From NCBI GenBank assembly GCA_017591395.1, contig WEDG01001274.1:62001-126000 (forward strand): 64,000 bases of DNA. The letters are read 5' to 3'. The notes beneath the pieces were generated by a model. It was not told where the DNA came from. It was given only the letters and a program-made list of their open reading frames with translations, and did no database searches. Each line of letters starts with the position of its first letter. Position 1 is the stretch's first letter. This stretch comes from Schistocephalus solidus. Its lineage: Eukaryota; Platyhelminthes; Cestoda; Diphyllobothriidea; Diphyllobothriidae. Below are positions 11,270 through 21,779 of the stretch, piece by piece. Made by a program: the position numbers and the translations under genes.

Positions 11270-12700
11270 ACAGGAGCAGGCGTCCTAGAGTCTTGAGCGA
11301 GGACCTCTCTTCGTCATTCTTGAAGTTGATTGGCTTATTGGGTTTTATCTGATAGGCGTTACCGAAGAACAGGGGCGACCGCAACATATGTTGCGGTCCG
11401 CAATAGTGGAGGCGTCGACCATTACGTAAATAAGTGCGCTGGGAGCATAGTGGGTCAGATGGGTGGTGTCGACCAAAGCAGGATTTGCCTTTTCGAAAGC
11501 ACGAAGGGCACATGCGATGAGCTCGAACAAACCTTTCAGGACGGAGGGAATGTTTTTTAATTGCAGAATGATACTGGCACAGTTCAGGCGGAGTCCGCTA
11601 TGCTGAGAAAGAACAGCAGTTGACGCTGGGAAGTAAGGGGGTGGGAATTCACGGATGGCCGTGAACAGCGGAGAAAGATGGGAGACGCCGGCTGAGTGAG
11701 CCAAGTATCCGGGAAATTCAAGAGTGAGAAAACTGTAGACACACTTTTTCGAGTCCGAACAACGCCAAGTTGTTGAGAGCGGTTAAACATAGTTGCAAAA
11801 CGCCTCATGTTTCCTTTAGTGGTGGAGCTGCCTATCTTTCATATGGGTGTCTACAAATGGTAGACCAAGAAGCCCTCTGTAACCAAAGGTCGGCAATATT
11901 CAAAAGACATTGTGGAGCCTGAAAGGTGTGTATAGGAACTCAGAGTGGTCAAGGCAGTAGTGGCGGTCGTCTATAAACATCCTCCGGGACAATGAACTCT
12001 GATAAAATTCCCGTACACTATCTAGCTTGCGGAAAATAGTTGTTCCGTATAGAGCACCAACAAAGTCCTGGAGATGCGGAATGGAGTAGCGGCCGAGAGT
12101 AGTGATATCGTTCAGGGCTCTGTATTTACCGTAGGGGTGTTAGTTACCAGTGGTGGCCTTCGGAACCAGGTGCAGAGGTGGGACACAAGAGCTTTTCACT
12201 TGGCAGATGATGTCAATCTAAACCATGTAGTCGACTTCGCTCCTGACGGCAGTCACACGTGCAGGCGCAAGGAGGCCGGGTCGAGAAAATACGGAGAAAC
12301 CAGTGGTAGGGATGGGATTAAGACCTATGTCGTGCGGTGGTTTAGAGACAATGAAAATGGGGCGGGTGAGGTTATGGTTTAGGTTGACGAAGAGCCAAGG
12401 CAAGGCCCGCCGGTGACCAAGATCCATGGACGGGAGCCAAAACGGAAGGCTTCGATCGAGTAGGTGCTGACGGCCTTAAAGAAGAGGGTGAAGATGAGAC
12501 ACCCACCGTCTGTTCCAGTTTGATGAATGACATTAAATCGCGAACCAGTATTAACCAATAACTATGCACTACTGTAGCAAACTCGAAGGATACTATAGCC
12601 GATCCCAGACCACGAATATCAGGGAAACGCAGGGTTTTTGCTTGAAATATTAATTGAATATCAAACGACCTTAGAACCCAGCACATGCTACGCGCTATGG
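11270..12700 (-). pseudogene. Gypsy-like (Ty3) LTR retrotransposon pol remnant
   Basis: Minus-strand translation in broken frames shows RSEVDYMV, then PPLHLVPKATTGN and KYRALNDITTLGRYSIPHLQ (the RT finger/palm YRALNxxT...YPIPHLQD), then FRKLDSVREFYQ and TPFRLHNV. After the palm come LEFPGYLAHSAGVSHL (family LEFLGHxVxxxGIxPL), AIREFPPP and ALRAFEKANPALVDTTHLTH. An RNase H start VMVDAST follows (family LMVDASxxAVGAVL), ending in LKTLGRLLL (family FGRELL). This order is diagnostic for Gypsy RT-RNase H. The YIDD region is lost and multiple stops are present. No LTRs were found. Confidence 0.8.
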
Positions 12701-13540
12701 TTAGAGCGGAGTGGTTAATGCTCAGTAAAACAAACAGTACAGATGAAAAAGGGTGAACAGTTGGTTAAAGGCAAGATAGACTGGCACCTCGGCACACCAC
12801 GCCGGTTGTCGCGGAAGTAAAAAGTTCGTAATGAGATTTACAGAGAGAGAGAGACGCCGTGGGGTTTGAGATAATGATGATAGTAGGGCCCCTCGTGGAT
12901 GTAGAATTTGCTGCTCTCACGTTGTTGCTGCATTGTGTCCGAAGATGTCAGAAAGTTACTTGTTTTGCTGCCATGGCTGGTTTTGTTTCCTAAATTCGGA
13001 GAATATGCTTGACAGGGCGTGTTGAGGATTTCCGGGGTCTCCGGAATGGATGGGAGATGGCATCCTCCTGAAGAAGAATTGCATCACGGGCAAGCTGAGA
13101 CTTCGAGTTTGTGGCCGCAGACGCATGCGGAAATCGAAAGTGAGGCAAGTGAGGGCTTGGTGAAGCCATACATCGCCATCAACTGGGCATCCGAAAGTAA
13201 ACAAAGCCATGGGACAAGATATGCTGTATTTCTGGTGGACTTCTTGGTGATGGTAAATACTGCTGCTGTTAAGTTGTCGCCAGTTGTTGTTGGTTACAGC
13301 TGTTCTTTGTCGTACAAATGTTAATGCAAAAATTAATCGCCTTTTAATCCTTTTGCACGAGTGAACTCCCCACTCTAGATTATGACTCATAATACGGACT
13401 TTTAAATTTCTCAAGGAAAGTGAACTCTTACTGCTCAGTTGAAGCACTCGTTGGAAACGAGCTTTCCTCCTTGATAGAGAATTACTCTGCCTGAATGGAG
13501 GGCTACCTATCAATGGTAGATGGGTACGCACCGATTGCTA
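12701..13540 (-). other. Unassigned region with a 191-codon open frame
   Basis: An open frame runs from an ATG at 13531 to a stop at 12956 on the minus strand (191 codons). It has no recognised motif; composition is Ser/Arg-rich with a hydrophobic patch in the middle. It lies upstream of the Gypsy-like pol, so a decayed gag is possible but not shown. A short GA run is present at about 12842-12854. Confidence 0.25.
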
Positions 13541-13544
13541 ACGG

Positions 13545-13745
13545 GAGTCACTCATCCCATTGTGCCTTGGGGCTCACTTTCTGGCCTAGTCAGCAGCCGG
13601 ATAATGGTTAGTGGTGTAAACAGAATGACATTACAGACAGTGACAAGGGAGACTGGAGTGGCTGGCTGATTATGGCTAATAAGCCCAAAATGGCCATTCC
13701 AGTCTCACTTTTCCTTGTTAGCTACCTATCGTCTGGTTAAGGGAG
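13545..13745 (+). repeat. SINE-like repeat S
   Basis: Carries the S block GGCTGATTATGGCTAATAAG followed by CCAAAATGGCCATTCCAGTCTC, shared with 6110-6170 and 18260-18310. Upstream, at about 13557-13580, is a CATTGTGCCTTGGGGCTCA segment, also shared. Arms 13649-13662 and 13693-13706 are inverted repeats (13 of 14 pairs). Confidence 0.55.
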
Positions 13746-15030
13746 ACGGTTTATCGTAACTGCGTCCGGCAGACCATGAAAATCAAATGTCTTAGGACAA
13801 AATTACAATGATCACTATGAACCAAAATTTCAGGATTCGTAGCCTCCCTATGAATTACTGGAAATTATTTTATGAAAGCAAGGCTCGTTACCTTAAGTTA
13901 TGCATTTAGACCCAGACCGTAGCCATGGGATTTCTCCTTCCAGTGACCCATAGTTCACTATATTAAAAATGCTTGACGCTTACGAAGAATGTCATCTTTG
14001 TCATCCCTAAGCCTTCTGCTATTGATCATTACTGTAATTGACAATTGCTAGGGAGATGACATAGCCTTAATAACTCTGTGTGGGCTATCAACAAATTCAC
14101 CTTGTTGTTGCAGGAAAATACAAAAGTAGTCATAGACTGTAAACTTCACGTCCGAGATATCCACGTGCAAGATCCACTGGAAAGAAGCTAACATGAACAA
14201 GACAAGACTATGTTTTAGAGCTGGTGTCATAGGTTGGCTGGGGACAGACTGACCGTGCTCGGCGAGAAGAACTAGACGACAATATGGGGTGTAAACTGAA
14301 CTGCAAATTAAAGTACGTGTAGACCTCCTCTTATTAAGCATGTGGTACTGCATTAAAAACAAAAACTGATCTCATTGTGTGACTTGTATAATCTGCAAAC
14401 ACAGTTCGATAACCAAAAACAATTATGTCCATGGTTTAACCTACGTGGAATATGCCAGCGAATTGCTTATTAAACGCATTACCGTTTTTACATCCTTTAT
14501 AGTTTCAGTTATAACCCAAATCTCAAAGTAGCTTTACGTGTTCATTTTCCCTACGCCTAAGTTCGTAACAGAAGTCTCTTTGGCAGTCCTGCGGACATTC
14601 GTCATAACGCGTTTTCCTACCATAACTTGCTTTTAAATTTCAAGTTATGAAGAAATTTCCTTATCCTCCGCGACTCGCAAACAATTTCTGCAGTCCAAAG
14701 TGCAGGCACGCACATTTTTCATGTTTTCATTGGTTTTGAGCAATGGTACGAACACGCGTTGATTGCCCGAAGTTCCGGTTTTGAGGGCTGTAATGGCACC
14801 ACTCCGGGCACCTGTTGCAACATTGGGCCTCTCGCGTCTCCTTGCACGTGCATACCAGTGACAGTCTGGTTTTCGGCCAATCACGGCTGGCCAAACCGGC
14901 CAATCATCTTCAAGGCTGAAGGCAGTGTGACGAGTCCCACTTTTACACTTGGTATACCTTTCTCGCGGCTCCAGACGTGCTCTCGCCCGGTCATCAATTT
15001 ATTTTACCCTTTTGTCCAATAGTTCTGTAC
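13746..15030. other. No gene recognised
   Basis: Several frames of 60-104 codons are open here, the longest on the minus strand at 14048-14362, but none shows a known motif or clear splice boundaries. I see no repeat match except weak similarity near the right end. Confidence 0.3.
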
Positions 15031-15039
15031 AGAATACAA

Positions 15040-15140
15040 CATCCTCCCAATCGGCACCCCGCTTCTCTTTTTATTTGAAACCGGGTCTGGAGGTCGTAGC
15101 GACTAGGATTTTCTCTTATGACTTAATGAGCCGATATAAG
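15040..15140 (+). repeat. Short dispersed repeat, paired with 25000-25085
   Basis: The block TTCTCTTTxTATT, then GGxCTGxAGGxCGTxGCxAC and TAGG, then CTTATGACTTAA-like, matches the reverse complement of 25000-25085 at roughly 70 percent by eye. Full borders not determined. Confidence 0.4.
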
Positions 15141-15380
15141 CCTGTAGTAGCCATGTCGTTCCTAAAGCTAGTCAATGAGGTTTCCACGTCCACACCCTCA
15201 CATGGGCCAAATCGAACATGGCACTTGAAAAATATTGTATCCAAATCTTGCCTTACAGCACGTCGGTTCAGTCTAATGGGCTTGTGACAGCAGTAGGACC
15301 CGCTGGAGTAAGACTAGAAATAGAAGCACATAACAGCCGAATCGCTCTTCCTCAACTTAAGCTGTTTAGAGTAAGGATTA

Positions 15381-15745
15381 CTTGTATGGCCACCTAAGAA
15401 GGACAAGGGAATATGAACGCTATACCCACTTAACATAAATGGTCTTGCGATAACTTTCAGGAAGGGTAAATAATGCCGTGTCTTAACTCTACCATAAAGC
15501 TAAACTGTAACCTCAATTTTAACCCTAGCTTAAGCCTAAAATCTATGGTTAATACGAATCCAAACCAAAACCCGTAACATAATCCTGACCCCAACCTCAA
15601 CATTGACCTTAACTCTAAACTTGACCGCAACCCTTACCTTAATCCCAAACCTAATTCCTACAGAAGTTTGGGCAAAACCACATGTATTGCGGGCATTTTC
15701 TGACCCTGTATCCCGTTTAGGTGACCATATAAATTTGCGCAAGCC
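15381..15745 (+). repeat. CCCTAA-rich direct repeat, copy 1
   Basis: Begins CTTGTATGGCCACCTAAG and continues with TTTCAGGAAGGGTAAATA and GTCTTAA. It then enters about 190 bases rich in (A)ACCCTAA-, ACCTCAA- and ACCCCAA-type units (15480-15660). It closes with AAxCCACATGTAxTGCGGGC and a GTTTAGGxGACCATA end. The same order recurs 606 bases downstream. The central part resembles a degenerate telomere-like array. Confidence 0.7.
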
Positions 15746-15986
15746 TGTAAACAAAGACAAGTGAAGAAGGAACCTTATTCACATGAAATATGCTGGTACA
15801 GTTTGTAACTCGTTTTATGTGGTTGTTTTTTAAGGAACTTAAAGGGTTAGTGTTCAAGGGAAGAGTCACTGCATATATATAAAAACGAAAAGTTACAAAT
15901 TGATACACCGGCTTGTTAATGGGAGTATATCGAGCGCCACAATCGTAAAGATCAGTCAAAGTTGGCAGAAAGGGGGCAAAAAAGGA

Positions 15987-16345
15987 CTTGTATGGCCACC
16001 TAAGCAGGATAGGGGAAAAAGGAACGCCAGACCCACTTAAAATTAATGGCCTCACAATAAATTTCAGGAAGGGTAAATATTCACGTGTCTTAAACTTAAC
16101 ATAAAACTAAATCGTAACCTCAATCTCAACCGTAGCCCTACCCTAAACCTAAATCCTGCAGTTACCACGAACCCAAACCTTACCCCTTACCATAATGCAG
16201 CCCATAACCCCAAATCTGGCCTTTAACCTACCCCTAACTACCAGCTCAATCCTAACCCTTATTTATCCGGAGGTTGGCGCAAAGCCACATGTAGTGCGGG
16301 CCATCCCTGTTTAGGCGACCATACCAGTCTTCCAAACCGAAAGCA
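15987..16345 (+). repeat. CCCTAA-rich direct repeat, copy 2
   Basis: Second copy of the unit at 15381, with the same left end, same central CCCTAA-like tract (about 16090-16262) and same right end. The 240-base spacer between the copies is AT-rich and carries no recognised feature. The next element to the right is an R repeat. Confidence 0.7.
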
Positions 16346-16379
16346 GAAGGCAACATAGTGCATGTGGATTTATTGTGTA

Positions 16380-16800
16380 CAGAACCCTGAGTGCCCCTAA
16401 ACGGGTTGCATGGTAGGCGCGCTGGACCAACATGGGGGACCAAATCAGGGTGCGGCAGACATTATTATTCTGAGATGAGGCCCCATAAGAAATGCCGAAC
16501 ATGGGAGGTGCGCGTGCCCAACTTGGGCACGCGTAGGCGCAGGCTCATGCTGCACCACCCTCTGTTGCCATTTATGGCCATTGTGGGATATGATTCACCT
16601 GCGCCCGACCCCAACTCCGGTCTTCTTGACTATGGCTTGACACCGGGCACAAGCAGGTAAGGGAAGAGCGAGTGCGGTAAATGCTTTGCAAGTCTACTAT
16701 TACATAAAACTAATTTGCGCACAATTCATACGGTGGACATACTCGGAATATGACAATTGAACTGACGACAGGACATTGAGCTGCTTTTAGGGGGAGGCAG
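16380..16800 (+). repeat. R repeat, variant with the 11-bp palindrome
   Basis: Collinear with 4500-4890, including the palindrome (16511-16533), ACTCCGGTCTTCTTGACTAT, GACACCGGGC, AAGGGAAGAGCGAGTGCGGT and ATACGGTGGACATA. The end near 16780-16800 is degraded. Confidence 0.72.
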
Positions 16801-17995
16801 CGAACAATTATGGGGACAGACTATGTGCTGACAATATCAAATCAAGCCTAAAAGAGAGGCGCAGAAGGTATATTGGGTGTATCTCTAGCAACACAATACA
16901 TAAGCCAAGTCTTGGAGAAGACTAAGGATACCAGCGGTAAGTTTGCAAGCCGCATAGATGCCTGACGATCGTCAGAGCTATCCATGTGCACTCTGCTATG
17001 GTTCAGCACACGTCCTCCCATCGGTGTGTGTGCAGCCGCCCTCGATGCTGGATGCGCGTACGTGCAGTCAAATCGAAAGTTGTAACCACGTGATTCCTGA
17101 CGTGGCCTATATGACTGGCAAACTAAGACTCCACCCTGAAACCGAATACAGCGAAGGGTCGACAGTGAGACCAATGTCAACATCAAGGATTAGATTCAGT
17201 GCACCTTTGGAGTGAATAGCTTGTGTTGCTTTTGTCAGGACAAGAAGAAAGGCTGAGTCTACGACTTGTATAAAGAGTTAGGTGAAGCAGCAGCCCGAGG
17301 GTGTATTCGTGTTATCTAGTCAACGCATGCAGATGTGCTGTCAAAACAGTATTAGAGACAGGAGCGTTTTCGGCATAGTATACCACAGTGAATCCAGACA
17401 AAGAAGTCAGTGAGGAGTTTAACTATTATCCTGCCTCCGAAGTAAGACACATCGTGGAACGTTTCAAACGCTGAAGATTTTATCGCGAGAGGCACAGGAG
17501 TGAATGCCATTTCTGGGGATGATTCTTGTGGCAATATCAACAATAATAAGTCCAAAAAAGGGGAAAATCTTTCAATGTTGGTAATACTGAGGGACTGGTC
17601 CTACGGTGTGGTAGGGATATAATGACTAGTCCACACTGACGATACTTTTGTAGATTTGCATGCAAGTGTCTCTAATCGCATTTTCCTGTCTGGGGTCACA
17701 ATAAGTTGCACAGCAAAAACCCGACATTGAAGTCGAATGGGAACTTTGTGACGGTGAAGCTCATCTGCGTCTGAACTTGTCATTCCGACCACATCGGACT
17801 CTTTACTACACAGCGGATAGAGTAGACCGGTGTACTCTGGGCGCCATAATCACAAGACCAAGTCTTGTTTGTTAGAATAAGACGATAGACATCAGAATAA
17901 AAGGATCTACTGTGAACTGAACCTTGATTTGCTGCACTGATGGGGCACTTACCGATCGCGTTGCGGAGCACGCTTGTCCTCTTGTACCCAAGGGC
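16801..17995. other. No gene recognised
   Basis: About 1.2 kb without a convincing coding region. Open frames up to 112 codons (16848-17186, minus) lack recognisable motifs and lie in different phases from each other. Confidence 0.3.
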
Positions 17996-17999
17996 TCAT

Positions 18000-18345
18000 T
18001 CTGGCCCTCACTCACTAGTATATTATAGGCCGCCTGCCACTGTGTGGCTGTTGGCGGGGCTCGAATTTAAGCCCAAAGGCACAACGCAACGAGTGGGTTC
18101 GTAACACGAGCGGTTAGCGCTCCACTATCCCTATAAATATACCCGATCGCAAGCGACATAGCAACGAGCCAGTGGCTCAGTGTAGGGCATTTAAATTCTG
18201 AAAAATAGGTTGTGGGTTCGATTCTCGGGTGTTGCAACACCTGAAGTTGCATATGGCCGGTTGATGATGGCTAATAAGTCAGAAATTGTCACTGCAGTCT
18301 CCCTTGTCTGTGCCGGTAATGCTATTCTCGATGTGCTGTCTACTG
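18000..18345 (+). repeat. SINE-like repeats with a tRNA-like pol III promoter
   Basis: 18165-18235 has a candidate A box (GTGGCTCAGTGTAG, 18172-18185) and a strong B box (GGTTCGATTCTCG, 18215-18227) at tRNA-like spacing. It is followed by the shared S body (TGATGATGGCTAATAAG, GTCTCCCTTGTC). A full cloverleaf cannot be drawn, so this is a tRNA-derived SINE rather than a tRNA gene. The part at 18000-18130 shows, on the minus strand, a CTCGTTGCGTTGTGCCTTTG segment shared with the S copy at 6240, so two units may overlap. Confidence 0.55.
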
Positions 18346-18469
18346 CGGCAGTGGCCAGGTGCGAGGCCAGAACGTGTGCTGCAGGCATGACGTCATGCCT
18401 GATATAGTATCTGTGGTGTCGGCTGCTATTATCGTCGAAGCTAGGTCATGATCACCTGTGTTCAAGTAA

Positions 18470-18905
18470 TGCGTGTGCCTGCTCGGTCATATGCGCATCC
18501 ACGTAAGCGGAATCCTCAGCGATGCTAACACATCTTGCGCACCCATCAGCAATTCCCATACTCCTCCCATGGGCGCAACAACCAGTACCAACAACAGCCC
18601 CCCCACCCCACCCCAGACTCAGCACCTCCTGACCTATCTTGTCCTCATTGTCACCGCACATGCACATCACGCATCGGCCTAGTCAGTCACTTGTGAATCC
18701 ATCGCACAGAGACCGGTGAACTAGGGCTAGGAGCAGCAAACATACACCCGCTGCACCGGACTCAACTGTCCACACTGTTCACGCACATTCCCACATCACA
18801 TGGTCACATGCGTCTCCATTAAAACCTGCGATAGAACAACGCCGGTTATACCACAACACTTCATCTCTCCTCAACAGTCTCTGCACCTCACATGTTCACA
18901 CGCAA
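18470..18905 (+). pseudogene. Family D zinc-finger tail (copy i)
   Basis: Nearly identical to 33250-33640. The readings include GHMRIHVSGILSDA at 18486-18530, then SCPHCHRTCTSRIGLVSHL followed by a stop and IHRTE (18640-18710). A CPHC-type finger remnant follows at about 18770. The C-x2-C-x12-H-x3-H spacing of C2H2 fingers is intact in the middle finger apart from a TGA in place of an Arg codon. No reverse transcriptase lies upstream, so this is a 5'-truncated copy. Confidence 0.72.
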
Positions 18906-18944
18906 CACAAAAAAAACATTCTTTCAGCTTGCATAATTGTTTGA

Positions 18945-19605
18945 GCGGCAAGTCTGATCCTCGGCTACTTCATGTGGCTCCGCTGTTGCATGGTAATCTG
19001 AGCTTGAGAATATCACGGGGTGATAAGCGCCATGGGTTGGTAGGTCGCCAACTGACAATTCCACTCAGACCTCGCAGTCAGTTAAATGTGTGTTGTGTGG
19101 AGTAGCTGACTGGTGGTCTGAGAGTCAGGCTGCGATGGATCCTTCTTAATGTGACCCCTGACACTCTCAAACGTGTCAGATATGAGCCGTTAAACCCCTA
19201 TTGTGTTAAATCTGGGTGCTTGCGTTTGGGGGGGCCAGGCCATGTACGTAGTACGCTTAGACCNNNNNNNNNNATCCAGGTCTACTGCTGCGTATCGTCA
19301 AGCATGCAGAGGTACAGTTCGTGACATCATCGAGGCCAGCTAGATAGGCACTATCACAGCCGTAAAAAAACCAACCAAACTGCATTGATAGACGCAAATA
19401 TATCTTTCCTTTCGCCACCGTCGGCATATCCTTGGAATTCGCTAGGCTTTCGATTCGAATTATGTTATGCATCTCCCCTCATGTGTGCAAGAAACGTGCC
19501 TTGCAACGTCAATTATATCTAATCTTTCGATCCTTGCCTTTGAAAAATGCGCTACGGACGCATTATCAGTCAACCAATAAATTTTATTCATTTATTTAGG
19601 ACTCA
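18945..19605 (+). repeat. R repeat downstream of the zinc-finger tail (R-a end plus R2)
   Basis: From TTGCATAATTGTTTGAGCGG onward this matches 33645-33810, and then, from the GTGTGGAGTAGCTGACTGG head onward, matches 35045-35590 almost exactly. It ends in AATAAATTTTATTCATTTATTTA at about 19577-19600 (tract quoted in overlapping parts: AATAAAT, ATTCATTTATTTAGGA), which looks like a retrotransposon 3' tail. The copy contains a 10-N assembly gap. Confidence 0.75.
19264..19273. other. Assembly gap (10 N)
   Basis: Ten N bases inside the R2 repeat. The paralogous copy has 45 bases (35216-35260) between the same flanks (TTAGACC and ATCCAGG), so the true gap is probably about 45 bases. Confidence 0.9.
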
Positions 19606-20090
19606 ACCGTCTGTGGAGCATGCGTTGGACATTGTAGGACTACGAAGGTGGAACTCTCGTATTCGCCGTTGCTAGCATTCCAGTTTCCAAGCATGCGACA
19701 TAAATATTCGTGATTCGGATCCAAGCTTCACCACTTAATGATGGAATGGAGTTAGGTCGGCTGTATACGATCGCATTGAAGGTCATAAGTGCGTAGTTTT
19801 CGATGATCTTGTCTGATTTACGGTTGAAAGTGAACGGTTTGACCTGACCTTGTAGGGTTAGGATGGAGTCTTTACAAGAGGTTGCTCGACATCACAGGAT
19901 AACGTTTATATTGGCTATAAGTGGATTATTTGCGAACATCAGTCAGTCATTGGGTAAGTTATTTGATCATCGCGAACGATGTCCACCACGTGGCCCACAA
20001 CGTGGCAGGCGCAGGACGAAAACAAGTGCGTAAGTTAGTTTTTTGTGAATGGAGGCGAATGTCCGCATTCCAGGAGTGTGTATAACTGAC
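19606..20090. other. No gene; short R-b fragment at the left
   Basis: 19610-19665 carries CTGTGGAGCATGCGTTGGACA and ACTACGAAGGTGGAACT, the end block of R-b. The remainder (to 20090) is unique-looking with no coding evidence. Confidence 0.4.
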
Positions 20091-20094
20091 TAAG

Positions 20095-21050
20095 AAGAAG
20101 GTTGCTCGTTCACCGGAATCAATACTTTAGTCGTCTGAGCTTTCGAACTCTTAATGAAGTCCATCGTCAGAGATAAAACAGCAACATAAACGAGTAATAT
20201 TTATAGCGGGGGAAGGGGGCAATCAGCCACCAGTGGCACCAGTCCGGAGGTGACTACACAGGGCCCTGTATGCCGGCGCCCGATCGATAAATCGATTGGC
20301 CGAGTTCTCATCGGAGGACCAGGCTTCAATCAATTCTCGGCTTGTCTTGCATCTGGCGTGGGCGATGCTCTTCGTGGCTGCGAAGTTAAACTCGTGACCC
20401 GTTTCGTAGCTCTGGGCAGCCACTTGCGATAAACCGTCACCCGGTCTCACAGCAAGCTTATGCTCGTGTATGCGCGATCCAAGCATACGTCCAGTCTGTC
20501 CTGTGTAGTTACAGGAACAGTTTTGGCACGGGATGCGATACACTACTCCCGACTGCTCATTCGGATTTAATTTGTTCTTGATCCTCATGACCTTACTGCG
20601 CATGGTAGGTTTTGGTCGGTGTGCAATTGCAACGCCAAGTACCGCAACAATGCGCTCGGTCGCTTCTGACACTTCCTTGATGTATGGCATCGCATGCCAT
20701 ACCGTAGGGGTTGGTTCTGGTTGGGTCCTCCGGGGGGCGAACGCGTAGGCATCGGCTTGTGAACGCCTTCGAATAGCCGTTCCGCATAAACTGGTCTCGG
20801 AGGAACCGGGCCTCACGTGCTTTTTCCACCGGGTTGCTGTAATGAGTCTGGATGCATTGGAACAGTGTTCTCACACAGCTTTGTTTGTGAGCCACCGGAT
20901 GGTTGCTGTGAAAATTGAGAAGCTGCGTGGTGTTCGTCGCTTTCCTGTAGACAGCCGTTTCTATTTCGCTGTTAGGACGTCGCCCGAGGAGTACATACAT
21001 GACGGGAAGTGGCTTTTATGGCACGCTAACTCATGAGATTCCAGCCGCTC
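20095..21050 (-). pseudogene. Penelope-like element, 3' end with GIY-YIG endonuclease
   Basis: One minus frame (20223-20816, 197 codons) holds a GIY-YIG domain: GVVYRIPCQNC at residues 90-100, YTGQTGR at 104-110 (YIG has become YTG), RIHEHK at 115-120 with the conserved Arg, GHEF at 140-143, and ELIEAW at 161-166 as candidate for the catalytic Glu. A second frame (20593-21000) carries the preceding TAVYRKATNTTQLLNFHSNH, HKQSCVRTL and FMRNGYSKAF, the known Penelope RT-to-linker region. A frameshift near 20760 separates the two. In active Penelope elements this endonuclease nicks target DNA for target-primed reverse transcription. Most of the RT is missing, so the copy is truncated at its 5' side. 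Confidence 0.82.
20139..20170 (-). other. Hammerhead-like motif downstream of the Penelope-like ORF
   Basis: The minus strand reads CTGACGA, a possible six-pair stem (GGACTT with GAGTTC, including wobbles) closed by CATTAA, then CGAAA. CTGANGA and GAAA are the two conserved core strings of hammerhead ribozymes, and minimal hammerheads are known from Penelope-like elements. An extra T between CTGACGA and the stem, and the absence of a clear stem III, make self-cleavage doubtful. Confidence 0.3.
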
Positions 21051-21119
21051 TCAAGAAATCATGTTACCCGATGCGGGAGCCAGATCGTGTGTGACACACG
21101 TAGGCGGGCTGTTTAGGGT

Positions 21120-21290
21120 TGTTAGCCACTGCGCATGTGTCCACCTCCGGTAGTCCTGACATTGTCTCTTCATTGGAGCCACGCGGGTGAGGGAGTTAAG
21201 CGTGCGGTAGATACTACACACGTCTGCCTCATTATAAATTGATTCACGCATAACGCACCGTCCTGCGCACACTCCATAGTATTGTCGGTC
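21120..21290 (+). repeat. Degenerate R-b fragment
   Basis: Blocks ACCTCCGGTAGTCCTGACAT, GCGGGTGAGGGAG, GTGCGGTAGAT, TTGATTCACGCATAACGCAC and CGTCCTGCGCAC occur in the same order as in the R-b copy at 38710-38840. Confidence 0.5.
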
Positions 21291-21779
21291 AAGTTTTTTT
21301 TTTCATCGCGCAACGCCATGTGTGGAGGTGTGGAGATTCGTACTCCTATCAAGAAGTATACATCTAGTGATTTGCACCTAAGTCATGTGCATGCCAACAG
21401 ATATTTTTGAACCGACTTTGAAATTGCGTTCGGAAAATGCGTCTTAATCAAACTGGCAGCGATCCACAACCAATAACCAGGTTCTTAGGGAAAAGCCTGG
21501 AAACGGAAGCGGTCAACTTTGGAATTTTTCTGACTGCAGTCATTTGTGACTATAGCCTAATCCAGGAAGATCTGAGCTCCAAAACCATCTGGCTTTATTT
21601 GGATCAAGTCATCCACCATTTTTACTAAGCCACACGCTCCGACGACTGCGATCAAGATTATTCAGCCACTTGCGGGAGACATTCATCAATCCGCTCCGGC
21701 TGAATGACGCAGCACGAACGCTCCCACCTGACTTACAATAATGGGTGGATGATCTTATTAGCAGTCTAACGTCACTAAG

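Noticed and set aside
15381..16345. CRISPR-like or satellite array
   Set aside because: Only two units, long and diverged, with no regular spacers; the inner hexamer pattern is irregular.
18165..18235. Functional tRNA gene
   Set aside because: A and B boxes are present, but acceptor and anticodon stems do not pair; it is followed by a repeated SINE-like body.
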